A stretch of 64,000 nt of DNA. It comes from Hyphomonas sp. Its GTDB lineage: Bacteria > Pseudomonadota > Alphaproteobacteria > Caulobacterales > Hyphomonadaceae. Both the position numbers and the translations under genes were made by a program. The notes beneath the pieces are model-generated. The model was given only the letters and a program-made list of their open reading frames with translations, made no database searches and had not been told where the DNA came from. This document shows positions 15,760 through 23,927 of the stretch, piece by piece. The stretch is from contig NZ_CP051230.1 of the NCBI RefSeq assembly GCF_017792385.1, forward strand, positions 496,001-560,000. The letters are read 5' to 3'. Position 1 is the stretch's first letter. Each line of letters opens with the position of its first letter.

Positions 15760-17565
15760 TCAGGCCAGCGGCCAGAACATCGGGATCACGACCATCGATG
15801 CCACGAACATGACGAGGTTCAGCGGCACGCCGATCTTCAGAAAGTCAGAGAACCGATACCCGCCCGCGCTGTAGACCAACGTGTTTGTCTGGTACCCGAT
15901 CGGGGTCGCAAAGCTCGCACTGGCGGCAAACATGACCGCCACCACAAAGGGCCGGGGATCGATGCCCAATTGCGTGCCGAGCCCGATGGCAATTGGCGTC
16001 AGCAGGATGGCCGCGGCATTGTTGCTCATGATCTCCGTCAGGAACGACGTCACCAGATAGAGCACCGCCAGAACGGCCAACGGCCCCATGCCGGACGTCA
16101 GCCCGGCCAGATGACCGACGAGGAGAGCGGCCGCGCCGGACTTCTCCATGGCAAGCCCCAGTGCCAGCATGCCGAAGATCAGCATCAGGATATCCCAGCG
16201 AATCGCCCGGTACGCCTCCTGGTGATCAAGGCACCCCAGCGCCACGACCGCCGTTGCGGCGATCAGGGCCAGCGCAGCAATGGGCAGCACGCCCATGGCG
16301 GCAAGCGCCATTACGGCCAACAGCGCAATGATCGCAATCGGCGCCTTGTCGCGTCGAATGGCCCGGTCGGTCGACTCTGTCAGATTATTCAGAACACCGT
16401 CTTCGAACAATTGCCGCATGCCGCGCGCCGGACCTTCCAGAAGCACGGTATCACCGACATCGAACCGGATGTCGTCGGTCTCGGTAACATTCTCGCCGCG
16501 CCGGTGAATGGCCAGAACATAGACGCCATAAAGACGCGCCAGGCCCAGCCCTGTCAGGGAACGACCGATCAGGCGGGATTGCGGCCCGATCACGCCTTCC
16601 ATGATCACGGTTTCGCTCGTCTGGATGGGCTCAAAGGCCGGCCGGGCGTCTGCAGCGGTGGCGCCAATGGCGATACTGCCGGCTTCCTTCAGGGTGAGCA
16701 TTTCCGACACGGGCGAACGCAGCACGACCCGGTCCCCGGCCTGCAGAACCAATTGACGCAAACTGGCGCGCAGCGACAGGCCCTCCCGGAAGACATCAAT
16801 CACCTTGAAGCCTTTTTCCGGGCTGAACCCCGTCTCCGATACGGTCTTGCCAATCAGGGGCGATCCGATGGGGATCAGGATCTGGGCCAGGAAGCGGCGA
16901 TTGCGGGTATCCGGCAACAGATCGATCAGTGAGTCCCGCGATGGCAGGAGAACGGGCGCCGTAATGGCCAGATACACCGCCCCGACCAGCGCCAGCAGGA
17001 CACCGGCGCCGGTGATCTCGAACACGCCAAACGGCTCCAGCCCCGCGCTTTGCGACACCCCATCAACCAGCAGGTTCGTGGACGTTCCGATCAGTGTTGT
17101 CGTGCCGCCAAAAATGGCGGCGAAAGAGAGCGGAATCAGCAGTTTTGACGGGGAGATTCCAAGTCGTCGGGACAACTGGATCACGATCGGAATGAGGATC
17201 ACGACAATCGGAGTGTTGTTCATGAAGGCCGACAGCAGCATCACCCCTCCGACCATGGCCAGGACGGGCGACGCCCCGCCGGCCAGCCGGGACACCCATC
17301 GCCCGGCAGCGCCGATGACGCCTGTGCGTTCCAGGGCCGCTGACAGGACGAACATGGCGGCGATCGTGATCGGCGCAGAATTCGAGAAGACGGCCAGCGT
17401 CTCTGGCACCGACAGGATCCCGGTCAGCAACAAGGCGCCCATGGCCAGCAGGGCAACCACATCCGATGGCAGCACCTCGCGAATGAAGCCAAAGAACACG
17501 ATGGCCACCAGCAGCAGAACGATGGCGATCTCTACGCCCGGCAAGGCCAGGATGTCGGCGGGCAT
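15760..17565 (-). CDS. SLC13/DASS-type anion transporter with two RCK_C domains
   Basis: This 601-residue inner-membrane protein has an N-terminal SLC13 half (helices with MNNTPIVVILIPI and FGGTTTLIGTSTNL near 120-175), two soluble TrkA-C (RCK_C) domains in the middle (about 225-390), and a C-terminal SLC13 half (SNNAAAILLTPIAIGLG, ASFATPIGYQTNTLVY). This split layout is typical of bacterial SLC13 proteins related to sulphate or dicarboxylate carriers such as SLT/CysZ-like and YfbS. Substrate is uncertain: sulphate, dicarboxylate or another anion. The start at 17565 has GGAG 7 bases upstream; a TATAAT -10 lies at 17594-17599. Confidence 0.88.
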   Translation of the reverse strand: MPADILALPGVEIAIVLLLVAIVFFGFIREVLPSDVVALLAMGALLLTGILSVPETLAVFSNSAPITIAAMFVLSAALERTGVIGAAGRWVSRLAGGASPVLAMVGGVMLLSAFMNNTPIVVILIPIVIQLSRRLGISPSKLLIPLSFAAIFGGTTTLIGTSTNLLVDGVSQSAGLEPFGVFEITGAGVLLALVGAVYLAITAPVLLPSRDSLIDLLPDTRNRRFLAQILIPIGSPLIGKTVSETGFSPEKGFKVIDVFREGLSLRASLRQLVLQAGDRVVLRSPVSEMLTLKEAGSIAIGATAADARPAFEPIQTSETVIMEGVIGPQSRLIGRSLTGLGLARLYGVYVLAIHRRGENVTETDDIRFDVGDTVLLEGPARGMRQLFEDGVLNNLTESTDRAIRRDKAPIAIIALLAVMALAAMGVLPIAALALIAATAVVALGCLDHQEAYRAIRWDILMLIFGMLALGLAMEKSGAAALLVGHLAGLTSGMGPLAVLAVLYLVTSFLTEIMSNNAAAILLTPIAIGLGTQLGIDPRPFVVAVMFAASASFATPIGYQTNTLVYSAGGYRFSDFLKIGVPLNLVMFVASMVVIPMFWPLA

Positions 17566-17593
17566 GGGGCAGCTCCAATGGCAACCGCGTATC

Positions 17594-17599
17594 ATTATA
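17594..17599 (-). promoter_or_regulatory. Possible -10 box of the SLC13 gene
   Basis: A perfect TATAAT on the minus strand, 29 bases upstream of the SLC13 ATG and within a small inverted repeat (CGTAT-CATT-ATACG). No consensus -35 is evident at 17 bases. Confidence 0.4.
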
Positions 17600-17653
17600 C
17601 GACACGCGAATGTTCCGCTACTGAGCTTTTCTAAACCGACGTGCCGGGTTCCC

Positions 17654-18634
17654 CTACCCTGTGCGGCGGCGGCGCACTTTCAGGGACCGCTCGACAAAGG
17701 CGTCTTCCTCGAGCGTGAACCGCTCCACCAGTCGCGCCAGGAAGGCCGACAACTGGTCACGCACTTCGTACGGGGCTTCCATGGGCAGGAAATGCGTCGT
17801 GCCCCGGACAGCCTTCATCATCATGGCCGGATAGGACAGGATCAGCCGCGCGCGCACCTTGTCGGTGATCACCGAATCCCGTGTCGGTCGCAGGATCGTC
17901 ATGGGAATCTTGTGCTTCTTCACCTTGCGCAGCGCACTCCAGGGCCGGTTGCGCTGGGCCGCAAACGTTGCGGATTCCCATTTAGGTTCGCACAGCAGGC
18001 TCCAGGTCTGGTCCTCGCTGTCGGCAGAATTGTGGTCGGTCCGCTCCAGCCCGTCCAGCAGATAGTCGGCCAGGAACGGCTCGCGCCAGGTCTGGAAGGC
18101 GCCCCGCCCGGTATAGGATTCCAGCGCCTCCCGGAAGGATCCGAACTCCGCCCGGCGCTTCTTCGCCCGGCGTGCCATGGCATTTTTCGGCAGCAGAAAG
18201 GATATTGGCGTCAACATGTGCTGCCAGAAATAGATCGATTTCGACATGATCACCGGATCAACCAGAACCAGGCCCTTTACCAGGTCCGGGCGCTTGCCGG
18301 CCACCATCAGTGCCACACATCCGCCCATGGAGTGCCCCCCCAGGATCACGCCGTGCGGGGCCTCCTTCTCCAGCCACTCGATCACATCGTCCCGATGGCG
18401 CTTCCAGGATTTCATCCGGGAAGGTTTGGCCGGCAGCGTCGAACGGCCATGGCCGCGCAGATCGAGCGCCGCCACGCGCTGGCGCAGGCCGAGCGGCGCC
18501 AGCAGGGACTGGTAGGTCATGGCGTTAAAGCCGGTCGCATGCAGCCACAGCGCCGAGAATGGCTTGATCGGATCTCCGAATTCAATGCCGGCCATGTCAC
18601 CGCCGGCCTTGGCCTCATACGTAAAGCGACGCAT
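17654..18634 (-). CDS. Alpha/beta-hydrolase
   Basis: The 326-residue hydrolase has oxyanion segment LWLHATGFNA (29-38), nucleophile elbow GGHSMGG with Ser102, a likely Asp in RPTRDSV and catalytic His in GTTHFLPM near the C-terminus. DLRGHGRS is the usual strand-4 motif. No signal peptide is present, so it is cytoplasmic; the substrate (ester, lactone or lipid) is not predictable. Its ATG overlaps the stop of the DUF4197 gene (TGATG), so the two are coupled. Confidence 0.88.
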   Translation of the reverse strand: MRRFTYEAKAGGDMAGIEFGDPIKPFSALWLHATGFNAMTYQSLLAPLGLRQRVAALDLRGHGRSTLPAKPSRMKSWKRHRDDVIEWLEKEAPHGVILGGHSMGGCVALMVAGKRPDLVKGLVLVDPVIMSKSIYFWQHMLTPISFLLPKNAMARRAKKRRAEFGSFREALESYTGRGAFQTWREPFLADYLLDGLERTDHNSADSEDQTWSLLCEPKWESATFAAQRNRPWSALRKVKKHKIPMTILRPTRDSVITDKVRARLILSYPAMMMKAVRGTTHFLPMEAPYEVRDQLSAFLARLVERFTLEEDAFVERSLKVRRRRTG

Positions 18635-19371
18635 CAGCCCCTCGATCCGAAGACCCGCCGCAGCAGGTCAGTTGTGCGAGCCACTGGGTTCTCACGAATT
18701 TTCTTCTCCTCAAGGGCCACATAATGGAACATGCCATCCAGGCCGAGTGTGACTGCGTGGTTGGTCAGGTCATTCTGCAGCGACGACGTGACCCCGCCCA
18801 CGCCATAGCTATTGGCGACCTGTTCAAGAGAGGTAAAGGCGCCCGCCTCTGCAAGAGACGTTTTGACATAGGGCGTGAATGCCGCGCGCAGCTGTGTCTC
18901 CGTCTTTGCGCGCAGATAGTCGGTTGCGGCCGTGTCTCCGCCATTCAGAATCTGCACGGCGTCCTCGATGGTAATCTGGCGAACGGCACCCAGGACAAGC
19001 GTCCTGGCCTCCGGCACGGCAGCCTCGGCGGCCCGGTTCATCCGCAATTCCAGATCGTCCAGCGGGCCGCTGGCTCCAACGCGGGACAAGCCCGACTGGA
19101 TATCGCGATAGGTCTTGGGCAGCGGGATGCGAATCTGGCTGTCGCCGAAATAGCCATTCGTCTGCCCGAGTTGCGCCGCGACCAGATTCGTGCCGACCGT
19201 CAGCGCTTCCCTCAGGCCGGCATCGATTTCCGCCTGGGACAGCGCGCCCTGCGTCGCGGGCTGGCCGATCACTTCACCCAGAACCCGCCCGAAATCGCCC
19301 GAACTGCCGGTTGTTGCACATCCTGTCAGCCCCATGGCCGCCAGCCCTGCCAGTATCACCGCCCGTCTCAT
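18634..19371 (-). CDS. DUF4197 lipoprotein
   Basis: The 245-residue protein has a lipobox ending at Cys18 (LTGC), so it should be a lipoprotein. The mature part matches DUF4197: ALTVGTNLVAAQLGQTNGYFGD, IRIPLPKTYRDIQ, LELRMNRAAEAAVPEA, and DAVQILNGGDTAATDYLRAKT. Function of the family is unknown. It leads the hydrolase gene and is divergent from the blaI-like gene. Confidence 0.9.
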   Translation of the reverse strand: MRRAVILAGLAAMGLTGCATTGSSGDFGRVLGEVIGQPATQGALSQAEIDAGLREALTVGTNLVAAQLGQTNGYFGDSQIRIPLPKTYRDIQSGLSRVGASGPLDDLELRMNRAAEAAVPEARTLVLGAVRQITIEDAVQILNGGDTAATDYLRAKTETQLRAAFTPYVKTSLAEAGAFTSLEQVANSYGVGGVTSSLQNDLTNHAVTLGLDGMFHYVALEEKKIRENPVARTTDLLRRVFGSRG

Positions 19372-19498
19372 CGCCGCTCCTCCTCTATCTGATCCGGCAA
19401 GCGTACTCGACGGCGCGGGGGAATAGAAGACTGCCCCACAGCTATTCGTGCAGGCCGCAGCGACCTTACCAACGTGTCATGGAAAAGGTGTTGACCAC

Positions 19499-19533
19499 GA
19501 CTGTAGTCATCGCTTACGACTACGCTTGTAGTC
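19499..19533. promoter_or_regulatory. BlaI-type operator region upstream of the blaI/M56 pair
   Basis: Two symmetric elements follow each other: GACTGTAGTC (19499-19508) and GACTACGCTTGTAGTC (19518-19533, six-base arms). Both contain the GTAGTC/GACTAC half-sites, close to the TACA/TGTA core of BlaI/MecI operators. A TTGACC at 19491-19496 could be the -35, so bound repressor would cover the promoter. The arrangement implies autorepression. Confidence 0.7.
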
Positions 19534-19552
19534 CAGAGAGGGGTTCTACAGA

Positions 19553-19915
19553 ATGAAAATTTCCGACGCAGAACTGGAAGTGATGAGCGTGCTCTGGGCA
19601 CGGCCGGGCCTTGCCGCTTCGGACGTGCATGACGCGCTTGGCACGGAAAAGGACTGGACCAGCCGTACCGTGAAGACACTGCTGGCCCGCCTTGTCGAAA
19701 AAGGCGCCCTCCGTACCGAGGAAGACGGACGGCGTTATCTGTACTTCCCGCTGATCGAGGAAGGCACCTACAAGGCCGGCGCCGCACGGCAATTTGTCGA
19801 CCAGGTGTTTTCCGGCCGGGCCGCCCCCCTCGTTGCCCATCTGGCAGATACGCGCGGCCTGACGGCAGATGACATCGCCGAACTCGAAAAGCTTCTGGGG
19901 GAGTTGAAGAAATGA
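19553..19915 (+). CDS. BlaI/MecI-family transcriptional repressor
   Basis: The 120-residue winged-helix repressor has ISDAELEVMSVLWARPGL at the N-terminus and the recognition helix TSRTVKTLLARLVEKGAL, with wing RRYLYFPL; these are the BlaI/MecI/CopY signatures. The C-terminal dimerisation helix region is where the family is cleaved by its metalloprotease partner. The stop overlaps the ATG of the M56 gene (ATGA). Two operator-like repeats lie just upstream. Confidence 0.93.
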   Translation: MKISDAELEVMSVLWARPGLAASDVHDALGTEKDWTSRTVKTLLARLVEKGALRTEEDGRRYLYFPLIEEGTYKAGAARQFVDQVFSGRAAPLVAHLADTRGLTADDIAELEKLLGELKK

Positions 19916-21894
19916 TTTTCGATCTGAACAGCCTCAATTTCGGGTATGGCGTGCAGACCGTGATTGCCGTCTCGGTGCTGATGGCGCTGATCCTTGTCGT
20001 CCGCGGCCATGTGGCCCGCCAGTTCGGTGCCGGCGTGGCCTATGCGCTCTGGGCTCTTCCGGTCATCCGGCTTGCCCTGCCCCCGCTGTCCATGCCCACC
20101 CCGATGGCGGACATTCTTGCCGGCATTCAGAGCTGGTTGCCCGCAGCCACCAATACAGCGGAGGCGGCCCCGGCTGTGATACGCACGGCAGAGCCCGCCG
20201 GGACCGCCCATCCCGTCATCAGTGCGCCGCCCGTCCCAGGCTCCGAGCCGTCGAGTCCCCTGCTCGATACAGCTCAAGGACCCTTGGCATTCCCCGAACT
20301 GTCCGCAGGCATGTTCGACGGGATGCTGTTCTGGTCCCTTCTCACCATCTGGGCGGGCGGGGCACTGTACATGCTGATCCGCAGCAGCTGGGCGCATCAA
20401 AGCTTCATGCAGACCCTGCGCCGGGAGGAAATGGCGCCGTCTCCACACCTCGCAACCCTGGCGGTGGAAGTGGCGCGCCAGGTCGGGCTGAAGCGTGTTC
20501 CGCGCGTTTCAATCAGTTTCATTTCGTCCGGCCCGCTGGTCTCCGGCCTGCTGCGCCCGACCGTGCTGCTGCCAGCCTGGTTCGAGGATGACTATTCCGT
20601 CCCGCAACAACGCGCTGCCCTGGCGCATGAGCTGACCCATATCAAGCGTGGCGACCTCTGGGCCCTGCAGGTGTCGGAAATTTTCGTGTCCCTGCTCTGG
20701 TTCAACCCGCTGGCCTATCTGGCACGCCGGGCCTTCCGCACGGACCAGGAAGCCGCCTGTGACAGCGATGTGCTGAAGTCCGGCGCCTCGACCCCGCACG
20801 CCTATGGCCAGACCCTGTTGAAGGCGGTGCAGCTTGCCCTGCCGGAACGCCTCACCGCCGCGGCCAGCCTGCCGCTGACCCATGCCCTGAAAGAAAGAAT
20901 GATCCGCATGACCACGCCCAGCCCGTCCCGTTCCCGCCGCCTCGTCGGCGCCGGCCTCTCCGGTCTCCTGGGCAGCACCGCGCTGTTTGCCTCCGGATTT
21001 GTCACGTCCGCCTGCGCATCAGCAGAAGTCGACAAGCAGGTCGACATGGCGGAGCTGGCGGGCGGCGAAGACGACAGCAGGATCGTCAAGGAAACGCACA
21101 GCCTGCGCTTCAGTGATGGCACACTGTTCATCAATGGCGACGAAGTGAAGGACCGCCAGGTCGTGCTGGTCGGCGAGCCATTCCGGGTAGACCCGATGAC
21201 GCCCCAGCTGGAGCGCGAGATCGAGATCCTCACCCTGAAGATCGAGAACGAAACGGCCCACCTGAATGCGATGCTGGAAAACATGCCGGAGATCGACATG
21301 GCCTTTGACGGCTTTGACGAGGAGCTGAACCGCAAGATGGAGCTTGCCTTCAGCTTCACGGAAGAGACGATGCCGAAGACCGAGGCCGAATGGGAAGCCT
21401 GGGCCCACAAGGTCGAAGCAGAGGCCGAACGCTGGGAAATCCACGCCGAACGCATCGCGGATCAGGCCGAAGCCCGCGTCGAGGCCTGGGAAGCCCGCTT
21501 CGAGCCGAAACTGGAAGCCATTGAAGCGCGGATCGAGGCCCACGCCGATGCGCTGGAGCGCAAGATCGAGTTGGCCTATGGCGACGAGTTCGAGGACGAG
21601 ATCGAGACCACTCATCTGGCCCTGACCGAACTTGTCGAACAGTGCCGCACCGCAGACATGGCTGAAGGGGAAACCCGCGTGCTGGAACAGCAGGTTGGCG
21701 AGTCCCGCAAGAAGGACGTGAAGATTGTCTGCGTCAAAGGCGACAAGGACACGCTGAAGGCCAAGACCACCATCAAGGCCGTGCTGTCGAGCGACAAGCT
21801 GGATGCGAAGGAAAAGACATCCTTCAAGAAGCAGCTGAAGGGCACGTCCACGCACACGATCACGATCGACACCGAGACATCGGACGAAAAATAG
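19912..21894 (+). CDS. M56 (BlaR1-like) membrane metalloprotease with acidic coiled-coil sensor domain
   Basis: The 660-residue membrane protease has two N-terminal helices (about 13-31 and 38-58), further helices near 140-155 and 262-276, and the zinc motif HELTH at 239-243 followed by DQEAACDSDVL. A last helix at about 344-366 leads to a roughly 290-residue C-terminal part outside the membrane. BlaR1 carries a penicillin-binding domain there; this protein instead has a Glu/Ala/Arg-rich predicted coiled coil (about 435-560) and a Lys-rich end, with no SxxK/KTG set. It should cleave the coupled BlaI-type repressor on a signal that is unlikely to be a beta-lactam. Confidence 0.88.
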   Translation: MIFDLNSLNFGYGVQTVIAVSVLMALILVVRGHVARQFGAGVAYALWALPVIRLALPPLSMPTPMADILAGIQSWLPAATNTAEAAPAVIRTAEPAGTAHPVISAPPVPGSEPSSPLLDTAQGPLAFPELSAGMFDGMLFWSLLTIWAGGALYMLIRSSWAHQSFMQTLRREEMAPSPHLATLAVEVARQVGLKRVPRVSISFISSGPLVSGLLRPTVLLPAWFEDDYSVPQQRAALAHELTHIKRGDLWALQVSEIFVSLLWFNPLAYLARRAFRTDQEAACDSDVLKSGASTPHAYGQTLLKAVQLALPERLTAAASLPLTHALKERMIRMTTPSPSRSRRLVGAGLSGLLGSTALFASGFVTSACASAEVDKQVDMAELAGGEDDSRIVKETHSLRFSDGTLFINGDEVKDRQVVLVGEPFRVDPMTPQLEREIEILTLKIENETAHLNAMLENMPEIDMAFDGFDEELNRKMELAFSFTEETMPKTEAEWEAWAHKVEAEAERWEIHAERIADQAEARVEAWEARFEPKLEAIEARIEAHADALERKIELAYGDEFEDEIETTHLALTELVEQCRTADMAEGETRVLEQQVGESRKKDVKIVCVKGDKDTLKAKTTIKAVLSSDKLDAKEKTSFKKQLKGTSTHTITIDTETSDEK

Positions 21895-21933
21895 GTTCCG
21901 CCCGGGCTTTGCACGGAACGCCCAGTGGAAGCT

Positions 21934-21966
21934 CCCCGGCGCAGGTCCCTATGCGCCGGGGCTTTT
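21934..21966 (+). terminator. Terminator of the blaI/M56 operon
   Basis: Ten-base stem CCCCGGCGCA (21934-21943) / TGCGCCGGGG (21952-21961) with an 8-base loop, then CTTTTT on the plus strand, 39 bases after the M56 stop. Confidence 0.88.
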
Positions 21967-22050
21967 TCCTGCCTGCTGTGTCCCGCGCCTTGCGAGGCGG
22001 GCCGTGCGCTCTAGGGTGACCTGCAAGGACTGGACTCCCGGAGGGACAAG

Positions 22051-22497
22051 ATGAATCGCCTGCTTGCCATGATCGCCCTGGCCACCTGCCCGCTGGCTGC
22101 CTGTGTCACGGCACCCGAACCGTGCACGCAGGCCTGGGTGGAATACAAATCCGACCAGATTCTCGGCCAGTTCGCATCGGACAATCGCGGCCTGATCAAT
22201 GATCTGCGCCGCCTGACCAATGATGAGGGCGATCTGAACACGTTCACCACCATGCGGCTGATGTCACGGGCGGACGATCTTCAGGCCTTCGCGGACAGTT
22301 TCCAGAACCAGGTCATCCCGGATCTCGAACTGGCCCTGGCGGAATGCCACCAGAGCGATCAGTTCGCCCCTGCCCTGATCGGTTTTCTGCGCGATGAAGG
22401 CGTGGACGAGGCCGCCTTGGAATGGGTCGCCCCGATCATCGGGCTGATGCAGCAAATGCGCGAGGACAATGTAGGCAATCCCCCGCGAACCCTGTAA
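22051..22497 (+). CDS. Small hypothetical lipoprotein
   Basis: The 148-residue protein has a lipobox ending at Cys18 (LAAC) after a short hydrophobic signal. The mature part (WVEYKSDQILGQFASDNRGLINDLRRL...) is helical and acidic and matches no family I know. It is 10 bases upstream of kdsB and likely cotranscribed with it, which hints at an envelope-related role. Confidence 0.75.
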   Translation: MNRLLAMIALATCPLAACVTAPEPCTQAWVEYKSDQILGQFASDNRGLINDLRRLTNDEGDLNTFTTMRLMSRADDLQAFADSFQNQVIPDLELALAECHQSDQFAPALIGFLRDEGVDEAALEWVAPIIGLMQQMREDNVGNPPRTL

Positions 22498-22507
22498 GAC
22501 GGCCGCC

Positions 22508-23317
22508 ATGAAAACGCTGATCGTCGTTCCCGCCCGCTATGGCTCCACACGATTTCCCGGAAAGCCGCTGATCGAGATTGCCGGACGCACCATGGTCAGC
22601 CGTGTGGCCGCCATGGCGGCCCGCGCCGCAGACGCGCTGGACGATGCGGAAAGCGTGGTGGCCACCGATGATGCGCGTATTGCCGACCATTGCCGCACAT
22701 TGGGCATTTCTGTCGTCATGACCGATCCTGATGTGCCCTCCGGCACGGATCGCGCGCTGGCCGCAGTCGATGCGCTCGGCGCCCATCCAGACGTTGTGGT
22801 CAATTTGCAGGGAGATTCGCCGTTCACGCCGCCCGACCATGTCGTGGCCGTTGCGAAAGCCGCAGCCGGTTCGGGCGCGGATGCGGCGACACCCTATGTC
22901 CGCCTGACCTGGTCTGCGCTGGACGATCTGCGCGCCCACAAGCAGGCCACGCCCTTTTCCGGCACAACCCTGACCCATGACAGAAAGGGCCGGGCCCTCT
23001 GGTTTTCGAAGACGCTGATCCCGGCGATCCGCAAGGAGTCTGCCCTGCGCGAAGCCGGAGACATGTCACCCGTGTGCCGGCATATCGGCCTCTATGCGTA
23101 CCGGCTCGACGCGCTGCGCCGCTATGTTGGCCTGCCGGAAGGGCATTACGAGCAATTGGAAGGACTGGAGCAATTGCGGTTTCTGGAGAATGGCATGAGC
23201 ATCCAGTGCGTCGAGGTCGCGCCGGACACGATTGCCATTCCCGGCATCGATACGCCCGAAGACGTCGCGCTGGCCGAACGCCTGATCGCCGAACATGGCG
23301 ATCCTCTGAAGGACTGA
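22508..23317 (+). CDS. kdsB: 3-deoxy-manno-octulosonate cytidylyltransferase
   Basis: The 269-residue enzyme activates Kdo with CTP to CMP-Kdo for lipid A-core assembly in the cytoplasm. The nucleotide-binding N-terminus VPARYGSTRFPGKPL, the VATDDARI segment, and the catalytic NLQGDSPF (Asp in LQGD) are all conserved, as is the GLYAYR...YEQLEGLEQLRFLENG region. Length is in the normal range. It sits between a small lipoprotein gene and the histidine-phosphatase gene on the same strand with gaps of 10 and 7 bases. Confidence 0.95.
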   Translation: MKTLIVVPARYGSTRFPGKPLIEIAGRTMVSRVAAMAARAADALDDAESVVATDDARIADHCRTLGISVVMTDPDVPSGTDRALAAVDALGAHPDVVVNLQGDSPFTPPDHVVAVAKAAAGSGADAATPYVRLTWSALDDLRAHKQATPFSGTTLTHDRKGRALWFSKTLIPAIRKESALREAGDMSPVCRHIGLYAYRLDALRRYVGLPEGHYEQLEGLEQLRFLENGMSIQCVEVAPDTIAIPGIDTPEDVALAERLIAEHGDPLKD

Positions 23318-23324
23318 TCCCGGC

Positions 23325-23927
23325 ATGGCGCGTCTCATCATCGTCCGGCATGGCAATACATTCGACAAGGGCGACACGGTCACGCGGGTGGGCGGACGCA
23401 CCGACCTGCCGCTTTCCCACTCCGGCCAGGCACAGGCCGCGGCATTGGCACGCGCCTTTGCGGACACGCATTTCGTGGCCGCCTTCTGTTCACCGCTGCG
23501 GCGCACACGGGAAACCGCCCGCACCATGATCGGCATGCGGACGGGCAGCCCCGCGCTGATCGTTCTGCCGTTTCTGACGGAAGTCGATTACGGCCCGGAC
23601 GAGAACCAGCCAGAGGAACAGGTGGTGGCGCGCATTGGCGATGCCGCCCTCGCCGCCTGGGAGCAGGACGCCATACCGCCCGATGGCTGGCAAGTGGACC
23701 CGGCCGCGTTGAGGCTGGGATGGCGGAACCTGATCGCCCGCGCGTCAGAGCTTGGCCCCGATGAGACCGTCCTGATCGTCACCTCGAACGGCATTGCGCG
23801 ATTCCTGCCGGATGTCGCGGACAGCGCACCGGACGGGCTGGACCGGAAACTGAAGACCGGCGCCTGGGGCGTCGTGGAGCTTCACGATGGCAGCGCACAT
23901 ATCAGCGCGTGGAATGTCCGCCCCTAG
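23325..23927 (+). CDS. Histidine-phosphatase-superfamily protein lacking the second catalytic His
   Basis: The 200-residue protein has the N-terminal RHGNT motif (Arg8-His9-Gly10), a second Arg in SPLRRTRETA, and Glu in TEVDYG. Where phosphoglycerate-mutase-like phosphatases have VSHGG or VTHGG, this protein reads VTSNG at 152-156, so Ser154 replaces the second catalytic His. It may keep phosphatase activity through another acid or be a binding protein. Coupling to kdsB hints at a phospho-sugar substrate, though this is inference. The stop shares CTAG with the convergent sensor kinase. Confidence 0.85.
   Translation: MARLIIVRHGNTFDKGDTVTRVGGRTDLPLSHSGQAQAAALARAFADTHFVAAFCSPLRRTRETARTMIGMRTGSPALIVLPFLTEVDYGPDENQPEEQVVARIGDAALAAWEQDAIPPDGWQVDPAALRLGWRNLIARASELGPDETVLIVTSNGIARFLPDVADSAPDGLDRKLKTGAWGVVELHDGSAHISAWNVRP

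Noticed and set aside
19912..21894. Calling the M56 protein a beta-lactam receptor BlaR1
   Set aside because: The outer domain has no SxxK, SxN or KTG and is a charged coiled coil; no beta-lactamase gene lies nearby.
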